A DNA stretch of 64,000 bases, taken from Coemansia sp. RSA 487. Taxonomy: Eukaryota > Kickxellomycota > Kickxellomycetes > Kickxellales > Kickxellaceae. The position numbers were made by a program, and so were the translations under genes. The notes beneath the pieces are model-generated. The model did no database searches. It was not told where the DNA came from and saw only the letters and a list, made by a program, of their open reading frames with translations. Below are positions 32,030 through 43,350 of the stretch, piece by piece. How positions within the stretch are numbered: the stretch's first letter is position 1; every line of letters begins with the position of its first letter. Where the stretch lies: NCBI GenBank assembly GCA_027577595.1, contig JANBRJ010000025.1, positions 124,001-188,000 on the forward strand. Reading direction: 5' to 3'.

Positions 32030-32617
32030 TTATCGTCTTGGATTTGTAAACGTACAAAGTTCGTCGATAACAGTAGACACTAGTATGTCTGTGTGTTTTG
32101 CACCACTAGCCCGTCTTATACGGCTTTTTACCCGTGCATATCGCATCGAGCTATAAGGAAGAAGAGCTAGCTCATCGCCCATGACACATATTTCCTTGCT
32201 TTGCGCATTAGCGGCAGACCCAGCCTCGTAACTGCTCCTAGAATATTCGTCAGGAGTTTCTTCAGGCTGTGGCAAGCGCAGAATGAAGGGAATAGTGTCG
32301 TGTGCTTCAGCATTGATGTGTATCTGCAGATTGTGCGGCTTCTTGACACCTTTAACGGTATTGCAAATACTATCTGGTAATGCTGGATCATTGTTTACGT
32401 CAGAAACGGCAACATCTGGCTCTATTGGTTTTATCGACGGTAAAACGGTTGTCAATGGTACGCGAGCCTGCTGCTTCTGCTGGCGGCCGTATGTCTTGAC
32501 TACTTTAGGAGGAAGCGGTGGCAAGTGTGCAAAATCCCTATGTGGGTTCCTTAGCGGTCCAGCAACACGTCTTCTAATTATCTGTTTTCTTTTAAACAAA
32601 GTCCCAGGCGTTGGCAT
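32030..32617 (-). CDS. Uncharacterised basic/proline-rich protein
   Basis: A 195-residue open frame starting MPTPGTLFKRKQIIRRRV. I do not recognise the family. The first 60 residues are basic and proline-containing (HLPPLPPKVVKTYGRQQKQQ). The middle is acidic and the end is basic (RYARVKSRIRRASG). There is no membrane segment or signal peptide, and it looks mostly disordered. The frame fills the gap between CUL1 and the membrane-protein gene without overlapping either, and no competing frame is as long. It could be a fast-evolving nuclear protein. It may also have spliced extensions that I cannot see. Confidence 0.5.
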   Translation of the reverse strand: MPTPGTLFKRKQIIRRRVAGPLRNPHRDFAHLPPLPPKVVKTYGRQQKQQARVPLTTVLPSIKPIEPDVAVSDVNNDPALPDSICNTVKGVKKPHNLQIHINAEAHDTIPFILRLPQPEETPDEYSRSSYEAGSAANAQSKEICVMGDELALLPYSSMRYARVKSRIRRASGAKHTDILVSTVIDELCTFTNPRR

Positions 32618-32772
32618 TTCTGGTTATATCTTAAGAAGGAACGAAGCAGCTCTCACGCATTCATGCCAGAAATATTAGTTTATATAAAACAAAACATTTG
32701 GTAATTTGCATTGTGTTAATATTGACTAGGCTTTTGAAATATTTACTATGCCGGCGTTTACTATTGCAGAGC

Positions 32773-33609
32773 TTAGTCAAAGAAAGTGACCTTCTTTTCG
32801 TTGCAATTGTTTCTTTCGCTGACAATTTCAATGCGTGTCTCGGGGATTTGTTGAGCGATGTGCACGACGGATTCAGGAGCCCTTGGCATGAATGAAGCCA
32901 CTGCTGTATCCATAGTAGATTTCCACTGCCTGACAAACCACCATCCAAACCAAACAAGGATGATAACAAATGCAGCAAACGATCCGATATCTGCAATTAC
33001 GCTTGCAATAGACGGGCCATAGAACTGATAGGTACTGTCTACGCCTGCAGCCGCGTCGGCTCGCCCGTTGGATATTCCATTTCCCCTTGCTGATCTTATA
33101 ATTCTGTCCGAAAGCTCTTCGATGTGGATGCCACATGAAGAGCTTATTTGGTTCCTAAACGCAATTCAAATCACACAAAGCACAGTTAGTGATTAGCTAT
33201 AGCATGCAATAAACATTCGAAACCATCGTTCTATATACTTTCCTCCCCCCCCCATAAAATGCCTGGATAGTCTGCATTCCATCTTTATCTTTCAGCCTAT
33301 ATGCACCACTTACAACATCTCTGAAAAATGCTGCGGCGAGTTTTTACTGGAATCCGTGACTTGATGGTCTTTGGAATCGTGGAAACAAGGCTCATACACC
33401 ATCGAGCAAGAAAAGGCACGGATAGATCCCAAGCATTTTGACGATGTGCGCGTTGGTTGTATTTTATCGGTGAGAATCTCACTAACCGCAGCTACCAAGA
33501 CATCCGGATGGCGGTAAGCAGAGTCTGCGCGTGTGTTGTGGTTCATATCGTGGCACACGGCAGATACCTGTGCTATAGGCTTACAGGTAGGTGGAAAGGT
33601 CGAATGCAT
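32773..33609 (-). CDS. One-pass membrane protein with Cys-rich ectodomain, spliced, 5' end uncertain
   Basis: Two exons join cleanly. Exon A is 33314-33609, or begins further upstream; exon B is 32773-33154. The 159-nt intron 33155-33313 starts GTAAGT and ends TTTAG. The join gives HFSEML|NQISSSCGIHIEELSD. Exon B lacks a start codon but is clearly coding. It contains a membrane segment (SVIADIGSFAAFVIILVWFG then WWFV) followed by a tail of about 60 residues ending NEKKVTFFD. Exon A is Cys-rich with spaced cysteines (PTCKPIAQVSAVCHDMN, then SKCLGSIRAFSCSMVYEPC). This recalls Frizzled-type or Mid1/NALF-type Cys-rich domains, but only loosely. A signal peptide would be expected and is absent from MHSTFPPTCKP. 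An upstream exon between about 33660 and 34050 is therefore likely, and I could not place it. Function unknown; possibly a surface receptor or channel subunit. Confidence 0.55.
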
Positions 33610-34054
33610 TATTTCCAAAACGCGAAATGATCAACTATATATAAGAAATGCTAAGAGCTGTCTATGCAATCGCGTAAAAATCTAAAAGGGCAGTTTGCCA
33701 AACTTTTAAAATCGTCTTGTCCATAAAATTTGATGGGAACATTGAGTGCACACTTTTACTGCTATTGCAACTTCCATATGTGGAGAAAGCAAGTCTATTT
33801 TTTGAACCACCCGATATATTTACTAGCATCTGGCAGAAAGTAGTCCCTAGCAACAGACAGTAACAACATGGAGATGCATCCAACTAGCTGATGTTCCTGA
33901 TCGGATTCATCTACTGGGTTCGATAGATCATCTAGTTTGATTAAACTCATTAAAAAATATAACGCAAAAGGGATAAACTGATACAAAAACACATAGTAAT
34001 CGAATATATAGGGACAAATGTGGAAAATGTCACGCGAATAGACATCAGTCAGTC
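33610..34054. other. Region upstream of the membrane-protein gene, possible missing exon
   Basis: AT-rich. On the minus strand it holds a hydrophobic stretch (IFDYYVFLYQFIPFALYFL) and a segment SGGSKNRLAFSTYGSCNSSK in different frames. Either could be part of the missing N-terminal exon. No convincing donor site ties them to the downstream exon. Confidence 0.35.
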
Positions 34055-34995
34055 TCATCCGTGCTTCTTGTCGCTACTGCCTGATCTGCCAAACAATCCG
34101 TTAAACGGCAGACGCGAGGCCCTGGGAAGAAGCCGGAACCGAGATTTGGCAGCGTGTCCATTGTCAGGCACCTGTGCAGCTGCGGAGACGGGGGGAACGT
34201 CGACATTCGCGTGAGAAGACTGGAGAGAGACATGTGGCTTAAGAACATCGGCACTAGAGGATGCGCGAAGAATCCATCGCCCAGGTGCACGACCCTTGCG
34301 ATCGCCACCAGCGCGGGCAAGAGGATGGGAAGGACCGACACTCACACAGCCGTCAAGGTCCACAAAGGACTCGGTGGTGCTGGCGCTGCAAGGAGACTTT
34401 GGGTCGCCGAAACGAGCAGTGGTCGGACTTGAAACGGCACTAACGGTTCCCGTGATATGTGCCATGTTGTAGGCACGCGCAGGACCAAGATCCATCGCGA
34501 GATTAGAATGTGTTGATCGCGTGCTATCTCGGCGTGTTGGCAGAGCTTCTGTGCCAGTCAGCATAGGCTTGCGGGGCATTGAAACCGTTGCAGAGCGACT
34601 CACGCGGGAGCTGGTGCCTCCTGCAGAACTTGTCCTGCTGCTACTTGTGGTGCTGCCGCTGATTGGCGCAAGCTGGGAGCCGTGCATAGGGGGCGTGGCA
34701 GGTGGCTCTCTTGCTGACAGGATGGGAGTGAGAGGAGGCGCGCCAGAGAACTTTTTCAAGTCACGAAAGCCGTTAGGAGGCAGCCGCTTTGCAGAGCGAT
34801 TAGCAGCAGCTGGAGCTGGAGCGGCATGGCGCTGGAGTACGCGTGGGTTGTCAGAGCCGGAGATCTCCAGCATACTAGGACGCTCAGTCGACACGCTCAT
34901 GCGCGAACCCACTGCAGCCATCGCGGCTGACGGGTTAAACGACTGGGTAAACCGGCGGGCGGCTGCAAACACAGATGTGCCGCCAGTGTGCTTTG

Positions 34996-35028
<33 letters not shown>

Positions 35029-38000
35029 TTTCAGTGCTGCCACGATGGTTGGGCTGCTCGGGAGAGCGCGGAGCATTCTCTTGACGCGCACGCTCCTCGG
35101 CACGCAGTGTCGCTGGCTCAACAATAGCCTTTACGGCGCCCTGGTGCGCTTCGAGAAGATCCAGTGGACGTCTGCCGCAAGAGGCAATCAGCAACGGATC
35201 TGCACCCTTATCAACAAGATACTTGGCCACAGCGGTCTTGTCCAACACACATGCCACATGCAGCGCTGAAAACCCGCGTGCTGCGTCCTGCCAGGCGATC
35301 GACGCACCATTGAGCACCAGGAGCTCGGCGATCTCAAGATGCGCGCGGTGCGGTGGATTGTCGGCAGCATCTCCGCCATTTCCTGACAAGCACTGTCCAA
35401 GTTGCGTTCTGCCAAACAGCGCGACGAGAAGCGGCGTAGTACGGTGGTTGGCGCCGCTGTGGATTGGTAGCTGACCGTTGACGCTGGCGCCCAGCGCAAT
35501 GGCGCGCATGCAAGCACTTACGTCGCCGGTTTCAGCGGCAGCAAACAGAAGACGCGTGGCAGCCGCCACATCCCAGAGCTGTGGAACCGCAGGCATCGTG
35601 CCAGTAATAGCAGCTACAGATTCCAGGGTGGCACACAGCTCAAGGCTATCTGGCCGCCACGCGCGGTCAACGAATGTGCGAGAAACATACTTTGCCTCGA
35701 TGTAGCGCTGGCGCACAGCACGTAAGCTGGCAAGCGTGGGACGGTCAAGGGCGACGGAAGACGTGCGTGGATCAAAGACGCTGTGGTTGATGGTGTTTCC
35801 AGCGGCGCGTAGCATGGCAATGGTGGGAGGCGTAAACGAAGTCACATCAAGTGTCAGGCTGCGCACCTTGCTGACGTGCGTACCCAGGCCGCGATGGATG
35901 CCCGAGCACTCGATGCAAACCAAACATGCCAGGCTAAGCGAGCACCACTCAGGATGCGGCGCACCACAGTCCGCGCACTGTGTGTTGGCATCGTCCTGCT
36001 GCAGCAATGCGACCAGCTGCCGCCCACTTCCGTCTTCCGACGCGCGCAGAGGCATGTTAACCAGCGACGCTGCCGAAGCACTCTTCACCGACGCCAGCGT
36101 TGTGGCTGACTCATCCACAGATACCTGCGATGCCCTGCTGAGACGCCCTGAGCCAAACCCCAGTGCATCTGCGCTTGCCGCGGCGGACGGTGGGCGCGGA
36201 TTCATGTAGTCCAGCAGGCTAAGCTCAATGGCGCGGCGCAGAACACCAATCCACAGGTGCAGGTCGTGGTCGCTAGTAGCCTGGAAGATGCCATAAAACG
36301 ACGGCGTGATCAGCTCAAAGCAGAACCGCCTGCGTCCCGCTTGCTTGGATTCGGGACCAAGAACACGCACGGTTGCTGTGCTGAGGTTCAGCACGTCACC
36401 ACGGCCCTCGTCTGTCGTCCCGTTCGCTTTCCAGTTGCCGCTCCGGAAGAACCGTCCGTCGCGCACAACACACCAGCACCGCCTCCACAGAGTGTTGCCC
36501 GTCGCAATCATGTTGCGTCCAGTCGTTACGTGCTTTCCACTGGTCCGCGCGTACAAGAAGCCCTCTCGCACGCCGTCGCGCACAGCCTCGCCACCATCTG
36601 TTGCTGGCAGAAGCGTCGGTGCCTGATGGCTAGGCAAATGCGACGCTGCATGGCGGGCAATATCCAGAGACTTTCTTGCAGCCATCTGGTGTGAGGTGTT
36701 CTTATGTGCCTGCTGAAACCTGTGAAGCGCAATCGACGAGCTGCTGCGGCTTGTAGGCATAGAAGGCGGGACACCAAGTGTGATACCGCCGCGTTGGTCG
36801 ATTGGCTGGACAGCCGATAGACGCAGTGCGTTGGCTTTGCGACGGTCCCTGAGCAGGGCTTCCGACGACCGGCGCATAGCTGCAGGCAAAATGGCTAGCG
36901 ACGGGGCCTGAACCAGCTTCACTGGCGCCTGGGACGATGGAGCGTCGCCGATGGGCACGCTCTCGAGCGACAAACGCACGTATTCCTCGGTGTCGGCGTT
37001 GTCGTCCTCTGTGGGTGTCAGGCAATGCTCGCGCACAACCTCGCCAACTGGGTTCTCCATACATGCCTTGAACTCGTTGACCTCGCCCTTCTGCCACCGG
37101 ATCTCCTCGTATACGGCGGGGATATTGTCCAGGAACCAACGCACCAGGCCGCCGTCGCTGTTGGCACCCGTGCCGGCGACAAGCGTTGGTGCGGTGGTGC
37201 ATTCGTACGCGCGCATTACCGACTTTGACCACTTGAGCAAGGCGATGAACATCTCAACCTCGGCCCATCCATGCGTAGCGTTCCACAGATCCAAGAAGTA
37301 CGTCCACCGCGCCGAGTCGTATGCCCACCGGCTGCGCGCAAACGCATCGTCTCTCTTTTCGTCCTCTTTGGATGTCTTTGCCTTGAGATACTTGCCCAGC
37401 TCGGCGTAATAATGGTCCGACGTTGTGGCAAACTCCGACTTGCGGTCCTCCAGCTGCCGAAACGTGCCCTCGTACAGGCTTCTGGCGTGCGCAACAACAA
37501 CGACGTCCCAGTTGCTGCAGATGGCGTTGAGTAGCTGGTTAATGTCCTGCTTCAACGGCACAATGAAGGCACTGACCATCGGCTTGAACACTGGCAGGTT
37601 TCCTACCATGTCCAGGGCTTCCTCGAGGTGCCGCATAAACACCTGGTATGCATCGCGCAGCGCAGCCGACTGCTTCGCTAACTCCTTGTACCGCGCACGG
37701 CTTGCCAACGCTTGGTCCTCCATCGCCGAAATGCGAGCACGAAATCCTGGGCTGTCCTCGGCCACCCACCGTCCGAACAGCGGGTGGCGCGCAATGTCCT
37801 CGGAGCTGATGCTGTCTTCGCTCGCTCTGCTACCGTTCTCTTTGTCCGTCTTGGCGGCTTTGCCATTGACTTTTGGTCCACTGGCCTCTTCTGCCTGAAT
37901 TGTCCGCAGCTCGCGATGCATGATCATTTCGTAGTACACATGGCCCGAAGAAGCCAGATTCTGCAACGAGGCGACCGGTGGCGGCGGTGGCAGCAACGGC

Positions 38001-38734
38001 GAGGAATGCGCGGCCTTTGCTGCTGCCGATGTTAGTGGCGGGGAGGGCAGGAATGTTTCTGATTGCGGCGATGACACGGACGCAGGCGACGCAAGAGATA
38101 TGTGACGCTTTGACGGATCGCGCATGCCGGGGTCCTGCGGCGTGAAGAAGAACAGATCCAGCTCAAAGGACGTGTCGTGGGGTCTGTTTTCAAGCGCGCT
38201 CAGCGCACTCGAAATGCTTCCGCTGCTGATAACCAACGATACGTGGTGGCCGCCGTCGCGCGACCCGACAAGCGCCTCGAGCGGGCAGGACCACTGTGTA
38301 AAGTATTTGGTTGCGGCGGTGGCTGTGGCCACCGGCTGCATCGGCAGCGGCGCACTCTCGACCTCGAGACCCTGTATGCGGCGGACAATCTTTGTTTTTG
38401 GCACGTCGCCCAGTGACTGCCTGCGTTTGGCGCTAGAGCTTGCGGCTGTTTCGCCATCAACGATGAACTTCTGGTAGACGACGCGGATGTTGATTGGCGC
38501 GGTGGTGGGTACATATGCTGGAACAATCCCCAGGTCTTGCGGGACCACTTTACCCGCGACTTCTAGCTGCGGTGACCTCGACAGCCCAGCCATTGGGTGC
38601 AGCAACGGTGGCTGCTGGCATGTGGCGTCTGAGCTTGTAAAGCTTGGAGATATCCTCCATGCGTTCGTGCCAACAAGCGTGTATTCGTCTGCGCGCCCAC
38701 CTGTATCCACAATGATGCTAACGATATCGTCCAT
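34055..38734 (-). CDS. BAR-PH-ArfGAP-ankyrin protein (ACAP/centaurin-type Arf GTPase activator)
   Basis: The single 1559-residue frame has an N-terminal unknown region. A BAR-like helical domain follows at about 322-512 (LRDAYQVFMRHLEEALDMVG; FRQLEDRKSEFATTSDHYY). The PH domain is at about 725-840 (EGFLYARTSGKHVTTG; RRCWCVVRDGRFFRSG). The ArfGAP zinc finger is at about 908-1040. It has CADCGAPHPEWCSLSLACL then VCIEC, which is CX2CX16CX2C, and the catalytic Arg lies in CSGIHRGLGTHVSKVRSL. Two or three ankyrin repeats follow at about 1095-1200 (RGFSALHVACVLDKTAVAKY). The tail is disordered with an (Asn-Gly) repeat. Such proteins sense curved membrane, bind phosphoinositides and switch off Arf GTPases in endocytic recycling. 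The same domain order occurs in animal ACAPs and fission-yeast Csx2-like proteins, though this tail is much longer. Confidence 0.9.
34993..35029 (-). repeat. Hexanucleotide repeat coding Asn-Gly
   Basis: About six copies of TGCCGT on the plus strand encode NGNGNGNGNG in the tail of the ArfGAP protein. Confidence 0.9.
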
Positions 38735-40023
38735 CCTTGGTGTGTGTGCGTTAGGGTCTGAAGTGAATAGATATAGAGATTAAATGTGTATTAGAGAATA
38801 GAATAGGATTAAAGACACAGATTTCAGATTAAGCTACACCATGCAGAGAAAGAGAAAGAGAAGGTAACAGATATACACAGATTCGCATCATTTTTGAATA
38901 GAGTTAGTATGTGTGGGAAATGTGTGTATTTTTCCTGTGCCTGGGTGATTTAGGGTATAATAAGACCCTTATTTTTGGGTTATCTAATATTAATGCTCGC
39001 ATGTCATCACACAAAAAGAACCGATGGAGCGAATATAGAAGGAGGCTTTTGGAGAACAAGGTTCCAAATAGTTTGCATAGACAATAGTTTGCACAAGACA
39101 ATGATTTGGATAAATACATACGATTATAACACAAAAATACGCAACGAAATAATATAAAGGTTAATACAACAGGAAAATGGTAAAAGTATTACGAAAAAAA
39201 AAGAAGAAAAGGAAAAGCAGCTTCTTGCAATGTTAACTTCATGGGTCAAAAAGTCTGGAAATGGAAATGAAGGTGTCCATCCCATTGCGGGATAATTAGG
39301 CCTCATCTTATTTGTTGACATTCTTTATAAAGGGAAAAAGACCAAAACATTCCCTTTCCCCTCCCTTTCCTTCTCGGACTCACATCCTTCCCACCAGTAC
39401 TTTTTTCTTTCATCTGAAGTACAAGGTCAATGCAAGTGCTGCTTTTGAAAGAAAGCAATTGATGGGGATTTACACACCTTCTTGTGCATGCGCTTTGTGT
39501 TTAGATTTCAGACGACTGACATTTACGACGTCAGTGTCGAAGAAAGTTAAAAGCAGCCTTTTTCGGTCCATGGTCTTGTAAAGCTTGCATTTCTTGTCAT
39601 GCAACATCTTTGTCATGTTTCGCGTTCTTGCATGTGTTTAAAAATAGACTGGTTCCTGTTTCGTGGTACTTCTTGATCGTATTGTTTGCCTTCTGATTTG
39701 AAGTTGCTGCTCTCAAAGCTGGAAAAAAAAAGAAACCAGGGAATGGGAATGGTCATTTTTTCTTTGTCAAGAAATGTTTGAAATACGGAACGTGAGCCTA
39801 CGGAATGTATGCATTCTTCTTTCACTCGCTCGTGGAAGGGTTCTGAAACCATAGAATGGACAGTTTGACATGTTTTAATTAGGAGGGGTATCAATGCATA
39901 TTTTTGATCCTTATAAATTTAATTTGAAAAAAGAAACGATGACGAGGAGTCGAGGAATATGAAAAAAATAATAGCAAACAAGATAAAAACATAGCGTTGT
40001 TGACCAAACCAAGGTGGAGGCTT
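38735..40023. other. Intergenic: ArfGAP promoter and 3' flank of polyQ gene
   Basis: Almost 1.3 kb, AT-rich, with an AGAGAAAG purine run near 38843-38863. Small open frames here have unlikely compositions. No RNA gene or repeat recognised. Confidence 0.55.
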
Positions 40024-41062
40024 TTATCCATCCATAATATGTGCTATGGACGAAGCACGGTGCGGATTATCGTGTTTCTTCCTTTTAGCCATTGCAGCTG
40101 CTGCCGTGCTGCCAGGCTTTTTGCTGCCACGTCTGCTTTCCTCGGTGGCTGCTGTGCTTGCAAGTGACCGTAACGCAGATACTTCTGCTTCTTCCTCTTC
40201 CTCTTCCTCATATGCTTCTTCCCCAGCTAGCGGGAAATCCTCCGAAGTGGTTGACGATGACGACGACGACGACGATGAAGACATTGGCACATCATCCTGG
40301 ACACAGTCGGGACTATCGATGTGCGTGCTCTTGGCAAGCGATGATCTTCGGATAGTGGCCTGTTCGTCAGCAAAACGTCTGGATGCGCCCGACGGCGTCT
40401 TTGTCGCTGGTGGTATTGGTCGCAACGGCGGCATATGCTTGTGCTGCTGCTGCTGCTGCAACTGCTGCTGTGGTTGTGGTTGTGCCTGAGACCCGCTCTT
40501 ACCCATAACTTTGCGCCGCAGCGCCATGATTACCTCGTCGTGCGAGATCCTGCGCTTCTGATTCGGCCCATCAACTGGTGCCGAGCGCGGTGCATCTGCT
40601 GCCATGTTGCTATGAACACCACCGATCCTCAACGACAGCCCACTAACTGCAGGCGGAACTGTTCTCTTTTCGCGGCCAGATACTTGTTGGTCACGGTGCG
40701 GCGATATCTGGTGCTTAGATGATCCATTGGTGCCGGGTCTAGAGGAAGATGAGGGTCCCAATGTTTCCTGCGAAGATAAGCTACCAGACTGAGGCTCCGT
40801 TGTGTACCGTGGGGCGTGCTTTTCGTTGGGATGTGCCAAGTATGCGGACGGATGCTGGATCTGCGCACCGAGCGGCATTTTGAAGAACGCAAATGGGTTC
40901 TGTCCGCTGTGGGCGTCAGGGCCACCAGGTGTATCTGGGTGGTGGTATGCACGCATGTTGTGCGAGCCGTGTGGCGGTGCTGCGACAACTGGAATTCCGT
41001 ACGTTCCGTTTTGCGGGGGAACCATATGCATACTTGCTGTCGGTTGCTGCTGTTGCTGCTGC

Positions 41063-41100
<38 letters not shown>

Positions 41101-42186
41101 CTGCAGAGGCGGCGCACCAGGACCTAGTTGCTGCTTGTGGTGCGAGGGAAGATAGTGCACTGCTTGTGGCGGACCTACTTGGGAGATACAGAAAAGGGTG
41201 AAGTACAATAGAGCATTAATGCGTGTGTACCCAGAAAATGACATTGTCCACGGTCGTTGTCTAAATGAGGAATGCCAAAAGGGGGGGAAGTTTTTGTTTG
41301 GTTGGCTGTTGACACCCCTCCTCTCTCCTCGTCTCCTCTTCCGTGTGACACACACTTGTTCTAAGAATAAATAGAACATGGGTGGTGGTGGTGTCTGTCC
41401 GTGTCTGAGGAGAATGGCTGCTACTAAACAAAAATAGATTCCAACAAGGTTGCAAAAAGTCTTACCTATTGGCGAATGAAGAACCATGTCGTTCCGATGA
41501 ATATGGCCAGCAGCATGCGGTGGAATTGGTGGATGGTGTTGATGTGGCGGACCAACCAATTGCTGTTGCTGCTGCTGCTGTTGCTCTTGTTGCTTAAAGT
41601 AGTTGTCATGTAGCATCATCTCAAACTCCAAGCGTCGTGTCTCGAACCGCATCTCTTCTTGCAACCGGCGCTCGTATTCTGCCTTTGCTCTGTCCTGCTC
41701 GGTCTTTGCGGCCAAAACAAGGCGGAGCAGATCTGTGCGTTCGCCGTATTCAGATATGATTTGAGTCAGGGTCAGGTCTCCAGTAGTCTGCAGTGGTTGC
41801 TGCTGTATGGGGGCTGTTTGTTGCTGCGTAGCAGAATTGTGTCTACTTGAAAGGGCTGCAGCTGTGGTGGAAGTCTTTGGCTCAGTCCCAGTGTTGGGGT
41901 TGGCGGATTTAGGAACCACAGTGGCTGCAGACGATGGAGCAGTGCCAGCACTGCTTGTGTTGCGCCTGCCTTGGGACTGAGTCTGGGATGGCCGTTTGGT
42001 TGTCTTGGTAGTGTCTACAGAAAGATGTGTATCGCCCGGATGCTCTTCCGGAGACTGCGTCTGGGACTCTGCAACAGTCTCATTGTGGTCGTTATCTTTA
42101 ACAGCGTCAGTTGAGGTTTCCGCTTGTTTTGGCTGGCGCGCAGACGAGCGTGTTTTGGCCCTGGGTCTTGTTTTTGCTAGCGTCAT
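40024..42186 (-). CDS. PolyQ protein with conserved helical motif; stop-free 291-nt intron
   Basis: Exon 1 is 41466-42186 and exon 2 is 40024-41174. The 291-nt intron 41175-41465 starts GTAAGA and ends AAGTAG. It has no stop in frame and is a multiple of three, so an unspliced read gives 720 residues and the spliced protein 623. The join rebuilds MVLHSPI|GPPQAVHYLPS in one Pro/His-rich run, while the intron encodes an out-of-character Cys/Arg/Phe-rich stretch. The conserved part is about residues 135-205: LTQIISEYGERTDLLRLVLA, then EYERRLQEEMRFETRRLEFEMML. I recall similar Arg/Glu helices in uncharacterised fungal nuclear proteins. The rest is disordered: a Thr/Ser-rich N-terminus, polyQ of about 20 residues, and acidic plus basic C-terminal segments (AKRKKHDNPHRASSIAH). 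Function unknown; a transcription-related role is a guess. Confidence 0.75.
41044..41103 (-). repeat. CAG/CAA polyQ tract
   Basis: Sixty bases of CAG and CAA codons on the minus strand encode about 20 glutamines right after the intron of the polyQ gene. Confidence 0.95.
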
Positions 42187-43350
42187 AGGGACAGGCGGTT
42201 GTCTTTGTGTTTAAAGAGGCTGGGATAAAAAAATAGAGCAAATAGGCTCCAGAAAGGAAAAAAGAAACGCGCTTCCTTTATGAAGAGCTTTGTAGTAATT
42301 GGAGATTAGGAAAGTAAAGGTCTTTTTATAAAGATGCAAAGGTGTGGAAAAAAAGAGCATGAAGGGAAAGAGAAGAAAAAAGACGGCAAATACCTGTCTC
42401 CCTTTCCCGTCTGCAAACTGGCAAAAAAAAGGCGTAAGGGCTGACCACGACGAATCGGTTGATGTAAAAGCGTTTTGTTCTTTTTCTCCCCATGTTCTGG
42501 CAAGACTAAGCTCACGTTTGAGAAAGAACAAAAGCTCCAAATTGGGCACATCGACACAAGCAGCAGACAGAGAGACAAAAGCGCTTGGATCAAGCGACAA
42601 CAACAGCATCCACGAGCTGTGAAGTGGGGGGAATGATATAGTGCGAGGAGCTAAAACAGAGGGACCCTTGCAACAAAGGTACGAGGGAGTGCCATTGTTC
42701 GCTCACCCAGAAAACACGCAGCTGGCGTGTTGGTTAAACCGGGAGAGAGAATGCTTCTTTATCGGCACAGTCCAAGACTACATTCCTACTGCTAAAGCTG
42801 TCTTTGTGCTCACCTCCCTCCCCCTTAAAGTTCCACTATATGCCGCTAAAACTTGGGGGAGGGGGAAGCGCATTTAGTCGTGTTTACGTTTCTCTTTTGC
42901 TCTTGCATCTGTCCGTCTTTACCTTTCTCGTTTTTACGTTTTTCGTTTCCTTATTGCACTTCATTTTCAACATATTTTATTTGTTCAGCCTTTTTCAAAC
43001 CCAGCACAACACACTATACAGACCAGAGAAGGCCGGAGAAAAGTTGTCTTTACCTTTTTTTTGCATACGTTTGTGACAAACTCAGTACATACCTTTCCAT
43101 ACACAAAATCAACACAGTTTACGCTTTTCCAGAGGAAACAGGGAGCTGAACAGGCTCCGCCAGGTTTCTAATTCTTTTTCCTTTTGTACAGTACTTTTGC
43201 ATTCCTCTGGTTCATTCATATACACTGCGACTATCTTTTTTTAGCTTTGCGTGTACTCTATACCTACTTGTTACTTTTCGTTCTTAGTTTTGCGTTTCAT
43301 TCTTTCCTATTTTGTATTATTCTATTGCCACGTATTACTGAGCTTTTGGT
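42187..43350. promoter_or_regulatory. Divergent promoter region
   Basis: This 1.16-kb region separates divergently transcribed genes and must carry both promoters. On the plus strand the right half (42880-43340) is strongly pyrimidine-rich, like a long leader of the downstream gene. I cannot define single sites. Confidence 0.5.
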
